NCBI GenBank assembly: GCA_002402125.1
Contig: NVVG01000082.1
Span: forward strand, 7,633-17,680
DNA from: Moraxellaceae bacterium
GTDB lineage: Bacteria; Pseudomonadota; Gammaproteobacteria; Pseudomonadales; Ketobacteraceae
Direction of reading: 5' to 3'
DNA length: 10,048 nt
The notes under the pieces were generated by a model, which was not told the origin of the DNA, did no database searches, and saw only the letters and a list, made by a program, of their open reading frames with translations. Made by a program: the position numbers and the translations under genes. Positions 1 through 4,997 of the stretch are shown one piece after another. The first letter of the stretch is position 1; each line of letters begins with the position of its first letter.

Positions 1-63
1 CGAACTCTGCAACGCAGAACGGGTAACAGATCTAATTTCAGACCAATGGGTGTTAATATCCAT
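1..63 (-). CDS. 5' end of a gene, possibly PNPOx-like flavin-binding family (partial)
   Basis: An ATG at 61-63 opens a minus-strand frame that stays open for 21 codons to the window edge. It starts MDINTHWSEIRS. A good Shine-Dalgarno (ATGAGG, about 69-75) lies roughly 7 nt upstream of the start. The gene lies 68 bp downstream of the TetR gene on the same strand, so the two may be co-transcribed. The opening residues remind me of pyridoxamine 5'-phosphate oxidase-like proteins, which often begin with a similar helix before the flavin-binding barrel. The visible part is too short to prove this, so the product name is a guess, while the existence of a coding start is fairly well supported by the SD and the spacing. 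Confidence 0.5.
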   Translation of the reverse strand, partial: MDINTHWSEIRSVTRSALQSS

Positions 64-131
64 ATGTAATACCTCATGATGTTATTAAGACTCTATTGCA
101 GTATCAATACCTGTGTGTCAGCACCGATACA

Positions 132-674
132 CTACATAGCAGCTTCATATAATCTTTGAAGCTCGCCATACAATTTAGCTAAACGTTTTCCACGTAATGC
201 AGGAATGGTTTGTTGTGCCCCAACAAATACCGTGAACACTAACTCACCCCACATCTTCGCTTCAGCTTTGTTTTTTGTTAACCCATCACATAACAAGACA
301 CAATAAGCCATACGTTTTTTATCGACCTTTTCCTGAAATTCACGCACTACCGGATCGCGTAGTGCCCACGCTCGTATTGCCACTTCTAACTGAGGATTAT
401 CGGCATCTACCGTTAGCCTAGTTAGGCGATCCATCCGTTCTTTTGGCGTCACTTCCACATTAGCTTGGTCAATAATACCCTGGGTCATTTCTTGTTCCCA
501 GTAATCTAACAGCGCGACAGAATAAGCAGTTCTATTTTTGAAATGATGGTAAAATGAGCCTTTGGTAACACCTAAGCAAGAGGTTAACGCATCAATAGTT
601 AAGCCAGCTTCGCCTTGCTCGCCTAGCAACTCAAAACCCGCGGCAAACCAATCGCTCTTTATCTTTCTACCCAT
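132..674 (-). CDS. TetR/AcrR-family transcriptional regulator
   Basis: This 180-residue protein has the usual length and layout of a TetR-family repressor. An N-terminal helix-turn-helix at about residues 25-45 includes GVTKGSFYHHFKNR, the typical recognition helix and following FYxHFxxR signature. A helical ligand-binding domain follows, starting with a LLDYWE segment. The start is supported by an SD (GAGGTG) about 7 nt upstream of the ATG. A promoter with a consensus -35 and an inverted repeat lies immediately upstream, which points to autorepression. The likely target is the operon it belongs to, including the partial gene at 1-63. No divergent gene is visible on its other side, where 723-938 looks non-coding. 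The inducer cannot be read from the sequence. Confidence 0.9.
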   Translation of the reverse strand: MGRKIKSDWFAAGFELLGEQGEAGLTIDALTSCLGVTKGSFYHHFKNRTAYSVALLDYWEQEMTQGIIDQANVEVTPKERMDRLTRLTVDADNPQLEVAIRAWALRDPVVREFQEKVDKKRMAYCVLLCDGLTKNKAEAKMWGELVFTVFVGAQQTIPALRGKRLAKLYGELQRLYEAAM

Positions 675-681
675 AGTTACA

Positions 682-722
682 CCTCATAAAACATACCCTA
701 TGGTATGGCATGTTTTATGAGG
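682..722. promoter_or_regulatory. Inverted repeat, probable operator of the adjacent TetR gene
   Basis: CCTCATAAAACAT (682-694) is repeated perfectly in inverse at 710-722 with a 15-nt spacer. Inside it is a second dyad, CATACC-CTAT-GGTATG (692-707). The whole element lies between the -35 box and the ribosome binding site of the TetR gene at 132-674. The inner dyad covers the -10 region, and the outer left arm contains the SD. This is what an autoregulatory operator looks like; binding by this particular TetR is inference. Confidence 0.65.
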
Positions 723-729
723 CTGTCAA
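700..729 (-). promoter_or_regulatory. Sigma-70-like promoter of the TetR gene
   Basis: On the minus strand a perfect TTGACA (724-729) is followed after 18 nt by TACCAT (700-705). This places the transcript start just inside the inverted repeat and about 20 nt before the TetR ATG. Confidence 0.55.
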
Positions 730-938
730 GATGTATCTAAGGAGGGGTGGGTTGTGGTTATCTTAATAAGAATCTTACTGTTTCAAACGGATTTCACATC
801 GATTAGTTATATGCTATAGATTTAGTTGTAATGGGGTAAAGAGGACTTTGTCTTTCAAGGGGGATGGGTACTTAAATCTAGTGGCACTATACTAAAACAG
901 CATTCGCTACGCCCCATCTCGAAGGAAACTAAATCACA
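723..938. other. Intergenic stretch without a recognisable gene
   Basis: Apart from the minus-strand -35 box at its left edge, no open frame with a plausible start and SD, no strong hairpin and no RNA gene were seen here. It leads into the attC-associated repeat at 939. Confidence 0.5.
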
Positions 939-997
939 TACCGGCCAAAATGAGATATTCGCTAAAACGCATAATCATCGCTAAAGCGAACATAACA
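939..997 (-). repeat. Short copy of the attC-linked repeat
   Basis: The segment from TACCGGCCAAAATGAG to AAGCGAACATAAC matches the attC-proximal half of the repeats at 4290-4407 and 9374-9492. Shared landmarks are CGGCCAAAAT, TTCGC, AATCxTCGC, AAAGCG and ACATAA. The distal half (with TTCCACATTGGAGACC) is not present here. Like the other copies it touches the R' side of an attC-like site. Confidence 0.6.
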
Positions 998-1060
998 ATT
1001 CTGCAACGCTTTGCACAAACAACGAGTGTAGCGAGTTCCTTTTTTTTGTAACTTGTTATA
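991..1060 (-). other. attC-like site A
   Basis: The 70-bp element has complementary ends (CATAACAA at 991-998, TTGTTATA at 1053-1060). Read on the minus strand it starts TATAACAAG, resembling the R'' start of Vibrio-type repeats, and ends GTTATGT. An open frame (1056-1235, minus) has its TAA inside the R'' box, the usual cassette arrangement. The internal L boxes are poorly conserved, so the site may be decayed. Confidence 0.5.
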
Positions 1061-1235
1061 TTTCGCCCGACAGTTCATAAACTGAACGAGGCCGCTTTCT
1101 TTTCCCCCTCACTTCACGATATTTCATGATCACTCGTTGAAGAAACCAGTGATGGTTGTCCGACCAATGTTGGACTGATAATTTATCTGGAAAAGCACTG
1201 CCCTTATGATTAGCTACATAGGAAAGTTCGACATT
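1056..1235 (-). pseudogene. Possible 3' remnant of an integron cassette gene
   Basis: A minus-strand frame of 59 codons runs from just after an in-frame TAG (1236-1238) to a TAA at 1056-1058. The TAA lies inside the first box of attC-like site A. The peptide contains HWSDNHHWFLQR and later a basic stretch, KYREVRGKRKRPR, followed by SVYELSGEI at the end, and it looks protein-like. No upstream start codon with an SD was found; the first internal Met is residue 37. It could be the 3' end of a cassette gene whose 5' part was lost when the TetR/SDR module arrived on its right, or a chance frame. I do not recognise the family. Confidence 0.3.
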
Positions 1236-1259
1236 CTACAGGGATCTGGGTTTTAAGGC

Positions 1260-1790
1260 CTATACCTCTAGAAGACTGACAATGTCATTTTTTTCTTTCT
1301 CATCGAGCTCATGCATTAAAATACCCTCAATTACAAATCCAACTAATGTTATATAGGGTTTAATCTCAGTGGGCTTCATCTCTTTTTCAAGCAAATAAGC
1401 TTCGGATATTTCTGCTAACGAATCATGGAAGCTCTGATGCACATCAGCGATCACTTGTGAAGTTCTAGATTTTTCATGAATAGTAACGATAAATGCACGA
1501 GAGACCTCAAGCACTGAAATTACCCAGAGAATATTGTCTCTTAGTGATTCACTTTTCCGTGTCTTAAATGCCGTTAAAAATGCTTGGATTATTTCTTCAA
1601 CAACGGATGCAAATAACTCTTCCTTACTTTTGAAATACCAATAAATGGTATTTGCCGTAACACCAGCGTGCTTCGCAATTTTTGCGAGACTTGTTTTCTC
1701 ATAACCAAAAGCCAAAAACATTTGCCGAGCTGAATCCCTAATCTCTTGTTTTTTAACATTATTTTCAACTTCCTGGCGATTACTAGGCAT
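1260..1790 (-). CDS. TetR/AcrR-family transcriptional regulator, divergent from the SDR operon
   Basis: This 176-residue protein has a TetR N-terminal domain at about residues 13-60. Its helix-turn-helix reads SLAKIAKHAGVTANTIYWYF followed by KSKEELF, a near-textbook match. The C-terminal part is helical and divergent, as expected for the ligand-binding domain. The ATG at 1790 is preceded by GAGGG at about 7 nt spacing. The gene is transcribed away from the SDR gene at 1929, with 138 bp between the two starts. That gap contains two operator-like palindromes overlapping promoter elements in both directions. The arrangement indicates repression of itself and of the SDR operon. The effector is unknown. 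Confidence 0.92.
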   Translation of the reverse strand: MPSNRQEVENNVKKQEIRDSARQMFLAFGYEKTSLAKIAKHAGVTANTIYWYFKSKEELFASVVEEIIQAFLTAFKTRKSESLRDNILWVISVLEVSRAFIVTIHEKSRTSQVIADVHQSFHDSLAEISEAYLLEKEMKPTEIKPYITLVGFVIEGILMHELDEKEKNDIVSLLEV

Positions 1791-1840
1791 TCTTAACCCT
1801 CAATATTAGATATCTCATTGCCTCTACAGCGACAAAAAGC

Positions 1841-1869
1841 ACAGTAGCATGCTCTTGATTGCTATTCAA
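1841..1869 (-). promoter_or_regulatory. Candidate promoter of the divergent tetR
   Basis: Because the region is a near-perfect palindrome, the minus strand carries the mirror set. TTGAAT (plus 1864-1869) is followed after 17 nt by TACTGT (plus 1841-1846). A repressor bound at the first dyad would cover both divergent promoters. Confidence 0.4.
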
Positions 1870-1883
1870 GAGCATGCTACTGT
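1855..1883 (+). promoter_or_regulatory. Candidate promoter of the SDR operon
   Basis: TTGATT (1855-1860) is followed after 17 nt by TACTGT (1878-1883). Both boxes lie inside the operator palindromes. The -10 is weak, so the promoter call is tentative. Confidence 0.4.
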
Positions 1884-1928
1884 GCTCTTGAATGGCAATC
1901 AAGAGACATCAAAAAGAGGATAACCATA

Positions 1929-2726
1929 ATGTCACCAACAAACAAATGGGCCTTAGTTACCGGCGCTAGTGCAGGTATAGGGAAAGAAATTGCAACCGTT
2001 TTTGCTCACAATAGATATAACATTGTTTTAGTAGCCCGCCGCCGGGAGAAACTAGAATCCGTCGCCGAAGAACTATCTGCCATTGGCGTAAAAACCCATA
2101 TTATCGTTGAAGACTTATCAGACCCGAGCGCACCAGAGCGCATCTTTACCAACACGCAAGAAAACCACATCCCCATTTCTTGCTTAGTGAACAATGCCGG
2201 GTTTGGTTTCCATGAGCAATTTCACACCGCACCGTGGGAACACAGAGCTAGTGAACTTAATGTGATGATCCACGCTTTAACACACCTGTGTTACTTATAT
2301 TTACCATCGATGAAAGAACAACAATTCGGTCGAATTATCAACCTTTCATCCACCGCTGCATTTTTGCCTCCTAGCCCAGGAAATTTATACTCGGCAATAA
2401 AATCCTACGTTGCCCTGTTCTCGCAATCTCTTCATATGGAAGTATCTGAACACAACATCCATGTTTGCGCCCTGTGCCCAGGGTTTACATATAGTGAATT
2501 TCACGATTCGATGAACACCAGGGACGCCATCTCCAAAAGCATGCCCAAAATTGCATGGATGGAAGCAGACGAGGTTGCCCAGCAAGGCTACGACGCTGTT
2601 ATGAAAGGAACATCTGTTTATATTAATGGGAATGTTAACCGCACACTCAAAACTGTACTTAAATACACGCCTGAAGTGATTAAACCTTACATCTCCAAAC
2701 TGAATTTATTCGGCGAACTACATTAG
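1929..2726 (+). CDS. Short-chain dehydrogenase/reductase (SDR), classical type
   Basis: A 265-residue classical SDR, close in layout to the DltE/YqjQ-like group, predicted cytoplasmic and NAD(P)-dependent. The Rossmann nucleotide-binding motif TGASAGIG is at 11-18. The basic pair in VARRREKL (about 35-42), after the second strand, suggests preference for NADP(H). NNAG is at 88-91. The catalytic set is N111, S141, Y154 and K158 (YSAIK), all present. CPG is at about 182-185. The substrate cannot be inferred. The start is supported by AGAGGA 8 nt upstream. The next gene starts 12 nt after its stop, so they form an operon under the twin operators. Confidence 0.93.
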   Translation: MSPTNKWALVTGASAGIGKEIATVFAHNRYNIVLVARRREKLESVAEELSAIGVKTHIIVEDLSDPSAPERIFTNTQENHIPISCLVNNAGFGFHEQFHTAPWEHRASELNVMIHALTHLCYLYLPSMKEQQFGRIINLSSTAAFLPPSPGNLYSAIKSYVALFSQSLHMEVSEHNIHVCALCPGFTYSEFHDSMNTRDAISKSMPKIAWMEADEVAQQGYDAVMKGTSVYINGNVNRTLKTVLKYTPEVIKPYISKLNLFGELH

Positions 2727-2738
2727 GGGGCCTCGGCA

Positions 2739-3299
2739 ATGATTAGATCTACACATGCAAATTTGAAAACATTTCACAACACCACCACAATCACAGCGCT
2801 GAGTATGTTAAAGCAAAAAAATACTGCTGAACTACTGGCTTTATTTAAAATACTCGACGCTCCAACTTTCAATGAAATGGACGGCGAATATAATGCGGAA
2901 CTATTAGATTTTGGAGGCCAGATACCCAACATTATTGGCAAACTGTGCACCTACGAACCCGTCCTAAATGGCAAATGGCTAAGCAAAGCGTTTACTCCTG
3001 GCTCGAACAACATCAGTTACGGATACAATGCCTTTAACAAATTTGGCAAAGTTATTCGAAAATACCCGATGAGAACAGAGATGGCCCTTTCACGTTTCGA
3101 TAGTAAACCCATCTTCCAGCTGACCTACTCAGCCTACCCAACACTTTTGGCTAAAATAAATATGATAGACGAGATACGAAAAGTTGAAGAAGGCATTTAC
3201 CTCGGCATTGGCACCGTTGGATTTACTAAAAAACAAAGAATGACCCCACTACCCTTTTGTTTAATAGGCCCCACATCAGATTTTGCAGGTGTTGATTAA
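2739..3299 (+). CDS. Conserved protein of unknown function, co-operonic with the SDR
   Basis: A 186-residue soluble protein without signal peptide or membrane segment. Landmarks are LLALFKILDAP and MDGEY (about 32-51), a KWLSKAF patch (79-85), GYNAFNKFGKVIRKYPMRT (95-113), FQLTYSAY (126-133), MIDEIR (142-147) and GIYLGIGTVGFTKKQR (152-167), ending in PFCLIGP. I recall similar motif strings in uncharacterised proteobacterial proteins but cannot name a Pfam family. The early part weakly recalls GXWXG/DUF4334 proteins. It starts 12 nt after the SDR stop with a G-rich SD (AGGGGG) 7-8 nt before the ATG, so the two are very likely translated from one mRNA. The pairing suggests it handles the SDR substrate or product, which is inference. 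Confidence 0.8.
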   Translation: MIRSTHANLKTFHNTTTITALSMLKQKNTAELLALFKILDAPTFNEMDGEYNAELLDFGGQIPNIIGKLCTYEPVLNGKWLSKAFTPGSNNISYGYNAFNKFGKVIRKYPMRTEMALSRFDSKPIFQLTYSAYPTLLAKINMIDEIRKVEEGIYLGIGTVGFTKKQRMTPLPFCLIGPTSDFAGVD

Positions 3300-3317
3300 A
3301 AACACAGTGTTTGGGGC

Positions 3318-3414
3318 CTCTAACAATACGCCCTGAGGTGTCCCTTCAAGATATATGCTCTATGTAGTAGGCAATATTTCTTGACCGACTTTCGTTACAA
3401 AGGGCTGGTTAACC
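3318..3414. other. Possible degenerate attC-like site
   Basis: CTCTAAC (3318-3324) is followed by GCCCT, and the other end has AGGGC then GTTAACC (3408-3414). The ends are therefore inverted and boxed roughly as in attC, across 97 bp. It could be the 3' site of a plus-oriented cassette carrying the gene that stops at 3299, or the next site of the minus-oriented array. The match is loose. Confidence 0.25.
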
Positions 3415-3551
3415 TACTGCACGGTTACTCGAACCAATACTCTAACCGTTCGCTTCTTCCACTTAGCTGCCGGATACACCCACTTTAGCTGAGTGATCAA
3501 ATTCAGCGAAAGCGGCCACTTCTTCGCAGTCAGAAACACCCAAAATATGGT
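3415..3551. other. Gene-free stretch with a degenerate copy of the attC-linked repeat
   Basis: No credible gene is present. At about 3470-3519 the order CCGG, TAGCTG, TTCAGCGAAAGCGGCCA echoes the repeat seen beside the other attC sites, but many bases differ. It again lies on the R' side of an attC (3552-3618), about 30 bp away. Confidence 0.3.
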
Positions 3552-3618
3552 GTTTAACACTCTGAACGCCCAGCTAAAGCACCGCTGTAAGCGGTCGCCC
3601 TTGAGCGTCTTGTTAGGC
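3552..3618 (-). other. attC site B
   Basis: This is the clearest attC of the window, read on the minus strand. It has an R'' box GCCTAAC (plus 3612-3618), an AAGAC spacer, a GCTCAAG L'' box, a central hairpin (ACCGCT-GTA-AGCGGT, 3581-3595), an L'-like GGGCGTTCAGA and an R' box GTTAAAC (plus GTTTAAC 3552-3558). It begins 1 bp after the TAA of the gene at 3620-4162, the hallmark of a mobile gene cassette. Confidence 0.75.
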
Positions 3619-3619
3619 T

Positions 3620-4162
3620 TTATTCGAACTCGCTGTTGTGAACGTATGACTCGATGTATATTGAAGAATCAGTTTTCCAAAAGTCTTGGTAAATAGAAGC
3701 CAAATCTTTAGTTGTAAATGTGGGGGATGAGTTTAAAACCCACCAAAAGCCTTCTATACCATTACCTCTTCCCTTTCCATAAACCTCATACCTTCTATAT
3801 CCGAATATAGAATCATTACTAGTAAGAATTTCGCCAAATTCATTATTCAAATCGGCTGCATTGGCTGAGGCTGCCTCTACCCAAGGGTGCAGATCTTCAT
3901 ATTTAATTGTTTTTTCTGACGGCGTCCAGAATTGGTGTTGGATTATATTGCTTATGGTAAAATCTTTATTCCCGCCGAACCCCCCAACAATAATGCTTTC
4001 TGACATGATACCCAAGTTCTCAGTTTTTGCTAAAACCAATACTGTGTACAAAGAAAAGCCCAACAGGGTAAATAGCCCTAGTGAAAATACAGCACCATAT
4101 ATTGTTTTTGGATAACTTAGCCGCTGCCCAAGAAGCTCAATTTCTCCTTCTTTCTCACTCAT
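3620..4162 (-). CDS. Membrane-anchored protein of unknown function in an integron cassette
   Basis: This 180-residue protein has a short charged cytoplasmic start (MSEKEGEIELLGQRL), one strong transmembrane segment at about 21-45 (IYGAVFSLGLFTLLGFSLYT and on) and a soluble domain of about 130 residues. That domain is probably periplasmic and is rich in aromatic residues and Ser/Asn, with HPWVEAASANAADLNNEFGE (92-111) and GIEGFWWVLNSS (135-146). No cysteine pair or enzymatic motif was recognised. The start has only a weak GGAA SD but lies 22 bp from the preceding attC, and the stop abuts attC B. It is therefore a complete cassette bounded by two sites, 4184-4241 and 3552-3618. I cannot name a family. 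Confidence 0.8.
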   Translation of the reverse strand: MSEKEGEIELLGQRLSYPKTIYGAVFSLGLFTLLGFSLYTVLVLAKTENLGIMSESIIVGGFGGNKDFTISNIIQHQFWTPSEKTIKYEDLHPWVEAASANAADLNNEFGEILTSNDSIFGYRRYEVYGKGRGNGIEGFWWVLNSSPTFTTKDLASIYQDFWKTDSSIYIESYVHNSEFE

Positions 4163-4183
4163 GTATTAATTCCATATTTTATA

Positions 4184-4241
4184 GCCTAACGTCTAATTGA
4201 GACACGTGCCTTATGCGTCGTTTTTTAATTTCTTGTTAGAG
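4184..4241 (-). other. attC site C
   Basis: On the minus strand CTCTAAC-AAG-AAATT (plus 4235-4241 inward) pairs with AATTAGAC-GTTAGGC (plus 4184-4190). This gives R''/L'' and L'/R' boxes over 58 bp. It closes a cassette segment (4242-4401) that has no credible ORF and is mostly the repeat described below. The next cassette gene begins 22 bp beyond its R' box. Confidence 0.7.
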
Positions 4242-4289
4242 TATACCAGGGATATGCCCTATCTCTAGTATATTAAGAACGTCGCTTCT

Positions 4290-4407
4290 TTCCACATTGG
4301 AGACCAGAATCGCTAGACTACTACATTTGTTGTATGGCTACTTCTGTTCAAAAGCGGCAAAATGAGCTGTTCTCGAAAACGCTCAATCTTCGTTTAAGCG
4401 GACATAA
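4290..4407 (-). repeat. attC-linked repeat, copy 2
   Basis: This stretch of about 118 bp matches 9374-9492 at roughly 87 percent by eye. It starts TTCCACATTGGAGACC and includes ACTACATTTGTTGTATGGC and ACTTCTGTTCAA, ending AAGCGGACATAA. It fills most of the space between attC C and attC D, so it is the body of an ORF-less cassette. The minus-strand frame starting at its ATG (TCC GCT TAA) closes after three codons, unlike the copy at 9374. Confidence 0.75.
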
Positions 4408-4463
4408 CGTTTTGCTAAGAAGCGCTGTTGTTATCAGTGTCTTTTTTCAGCGCCTTGTTAGCT
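4402..4463 (-). other. attC site D, overlapping the end of the upstream ORF
   Basis: On the minus strand, AGCTAAC-AAG-GCGCTG (plus 4463 downwards) pairs with CAGCGC-TTCTTAGCAAAAC-GTTATGT (plus 4402-4408 at the outer end). The GCGCTG/CAGCGC boxes match exactly. The last 16 or so codons of the ORF at 4415-4711 lie within the site, as is known for some cassette genes. Confidence 0.6.
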
Positions 4464-4711
4464 GCTGCTGAGAAGTCATTTAATAACCTCTGAAAGTCTT
4501 CCCACTTCTCATCTTGATGGAAGTTGATTTCAATAGGATATTTTGGATGGCTACTTAGTGCCTTATTAAACGCCTCAAGAAACTGTTCTTGGTCATGAAT
4601 ATGGTAAACCAGTTCTATAAGGCTATTTCCAGTTCGGCTATAGACATGGCGAAGAGCACTCATATCCTCGAATATGTGGCGCTCAGCATATTCGAGGGAA
4701 TGGGCATTCAA
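4415..4711 (-). CDS. Small DUF695-like protein in an integron cassette
   Basis: A 98-codon frame whose core (VYHIHDQEQFLEAFNKAL, then HPKYPIEINFHQDEKWEDFQRLL at about 49-80) resembles the end of DUF695 domains. In these, a strand is followed by a helix and a YPIEIxFxxDxxW pattern. The N-terminal half of a normal DUF695 protein is missing, so this may be a truncated gene. The start is unclear: TTG at 4711 and ATG at 4663 both have badly spaced SDs, and an in-frame stop at 4715-4717 blocks extension. The C-terminus (ANKALKKDTDNNSAS) is encoded by attC D itself. An 11-bp inverted repeat covers the first codons. Confidence 0.5.
   Translation of the reverse strand: MNAHSLEYAERHIFEDMSALRHVYSRTGNSLIELVYHIHDQEQFLEAFNKALSSHPKYPIEINFHQDEKWEDFQRLLNDFSAAANKALKKDTDNNSAS
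4666..4697. repeat. Inverted repeat over the start region of the DUF695-like ORF
   Basis: CCTCGAATATG (4666-4676) and CATATTCGAGG (4687-4697) are perfect inverse copies with a 10-nt loop. They span codons 5-16 of the ORF and end 3 bp from the alternative ATG at 4661-4663. The repeat could fold in the mRNA or be a protein-binding dyad. Confidence 0.5.
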
Positions 4712-4883
4712 CCCTTAGTGGGCGGGATGGTTCATTACATTAGAACCGAATGTTATGGCTCATCATTCTGTACCATTATTTGTATCACCGTGGCCTTAGT
4801 CATAAACAGCATTAAATGAATCATAGCCGATTTTGCCTTGGGCAGCCCATACTCTGGGCTCACATGGTGCTCAATTCAACGGC
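4712..4883. other. Intergenic stretch upstream of the hydrolase promoter
   Basis: No gene is supported here. The only structure seen is a short hairpin, AGCCCA-TACTC-TGGGCT (4844-4860), without a following T-run. No attC marks the 5' boundary of the DUF695-like cassette. Confidence 0.4.
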
Positions 4884-4912
4884 TTGACGTCTGCTGCGAG
4901 ATGAAATTTAAC
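4884..4912 (+). promoter_or_regulatory. Candidate promoter of the exported hydrolase
   Basis: TTGACG (4884-4889) is followed after 17 nt by TTTAAC (4907-4912). The -10 overlaps the left edge of the 24-bp palindrome, so the transcript would start within it. Confidence 0.5.
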
Positions 4913-4933
4913 ATAACCCAATTGGGTTATGTT
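4910..4933. promoter_or_regulatory. Perfect 24-bp palindrome, probable operator
   Basis: The half-site AACATAACCCAA is followed directly by its exact reverse complement, giving 24 symmetrical bases with no spacer. It lies from the predicted -10 to just downstream of the transcript start of the hydrolase gene, where a repressor would block initiation. No regulator gene is adjacent, so the binding protein is unknown. Confidence 0.65.
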
Positions 4934-4997
4934 CACGGACCCGGCGATTTGTGATGCTATGACTGACGAAACAGCAACACCACCTTTGGAGCCAAAT

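Larger units (their letters stand above)
1838..1905. promoter_or_regulatory. Twin palindromic operators between tetR and the SDR operon
   Basis: Two 21-bp dyads of the form CTCTTGA-N7-TCAAGAG lie at 1852-1872 and 1885-1905. The second is the inverse of the first with one mismatch. Their centres (1862 and 1895) are 33 bp apart, about three helical turns. The first dyad extends outward into a perfect inverted repeat with 21-bp arms (1838-1858 and 1866-1886, 7-nt loop). Position and symmetry suit a dimeric TetR-family repressor bound twice on one DNA face. Binding is inferred, not shown. Confidence 0.75.

Noticed and set aside
3300..3312. AAACAC-A-GTGTTT as a terminator of the SDR operon
   Set aside because: A one-base loop cannot form a stable hairpin and there is no T-run.
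3493..3696. Plus-strand open frame of 67 codons
   Set aside because: It runs through attC B and antisense to the cassette gene, with no SD or domain.
3861..4115. Plus-strand open frame antisense to the membrane-anchored cassette gene
   Set aside because: It is wholly inside the real gene on the opposite strand and has no independent support.
4589..4819. Plus-strand open frame of 76 codons
   Set aside because: No SD and no recognisable family; it overlaps the DUF695-like ORF whose motifs and attC context are better.
4929..4997. ATG at 4929 as start of the hydrolase
   Set aside because: It lies in the palindrome, next to the expected transcript start, has no SD, and would bury the signal peptide behind 23 polar residues.
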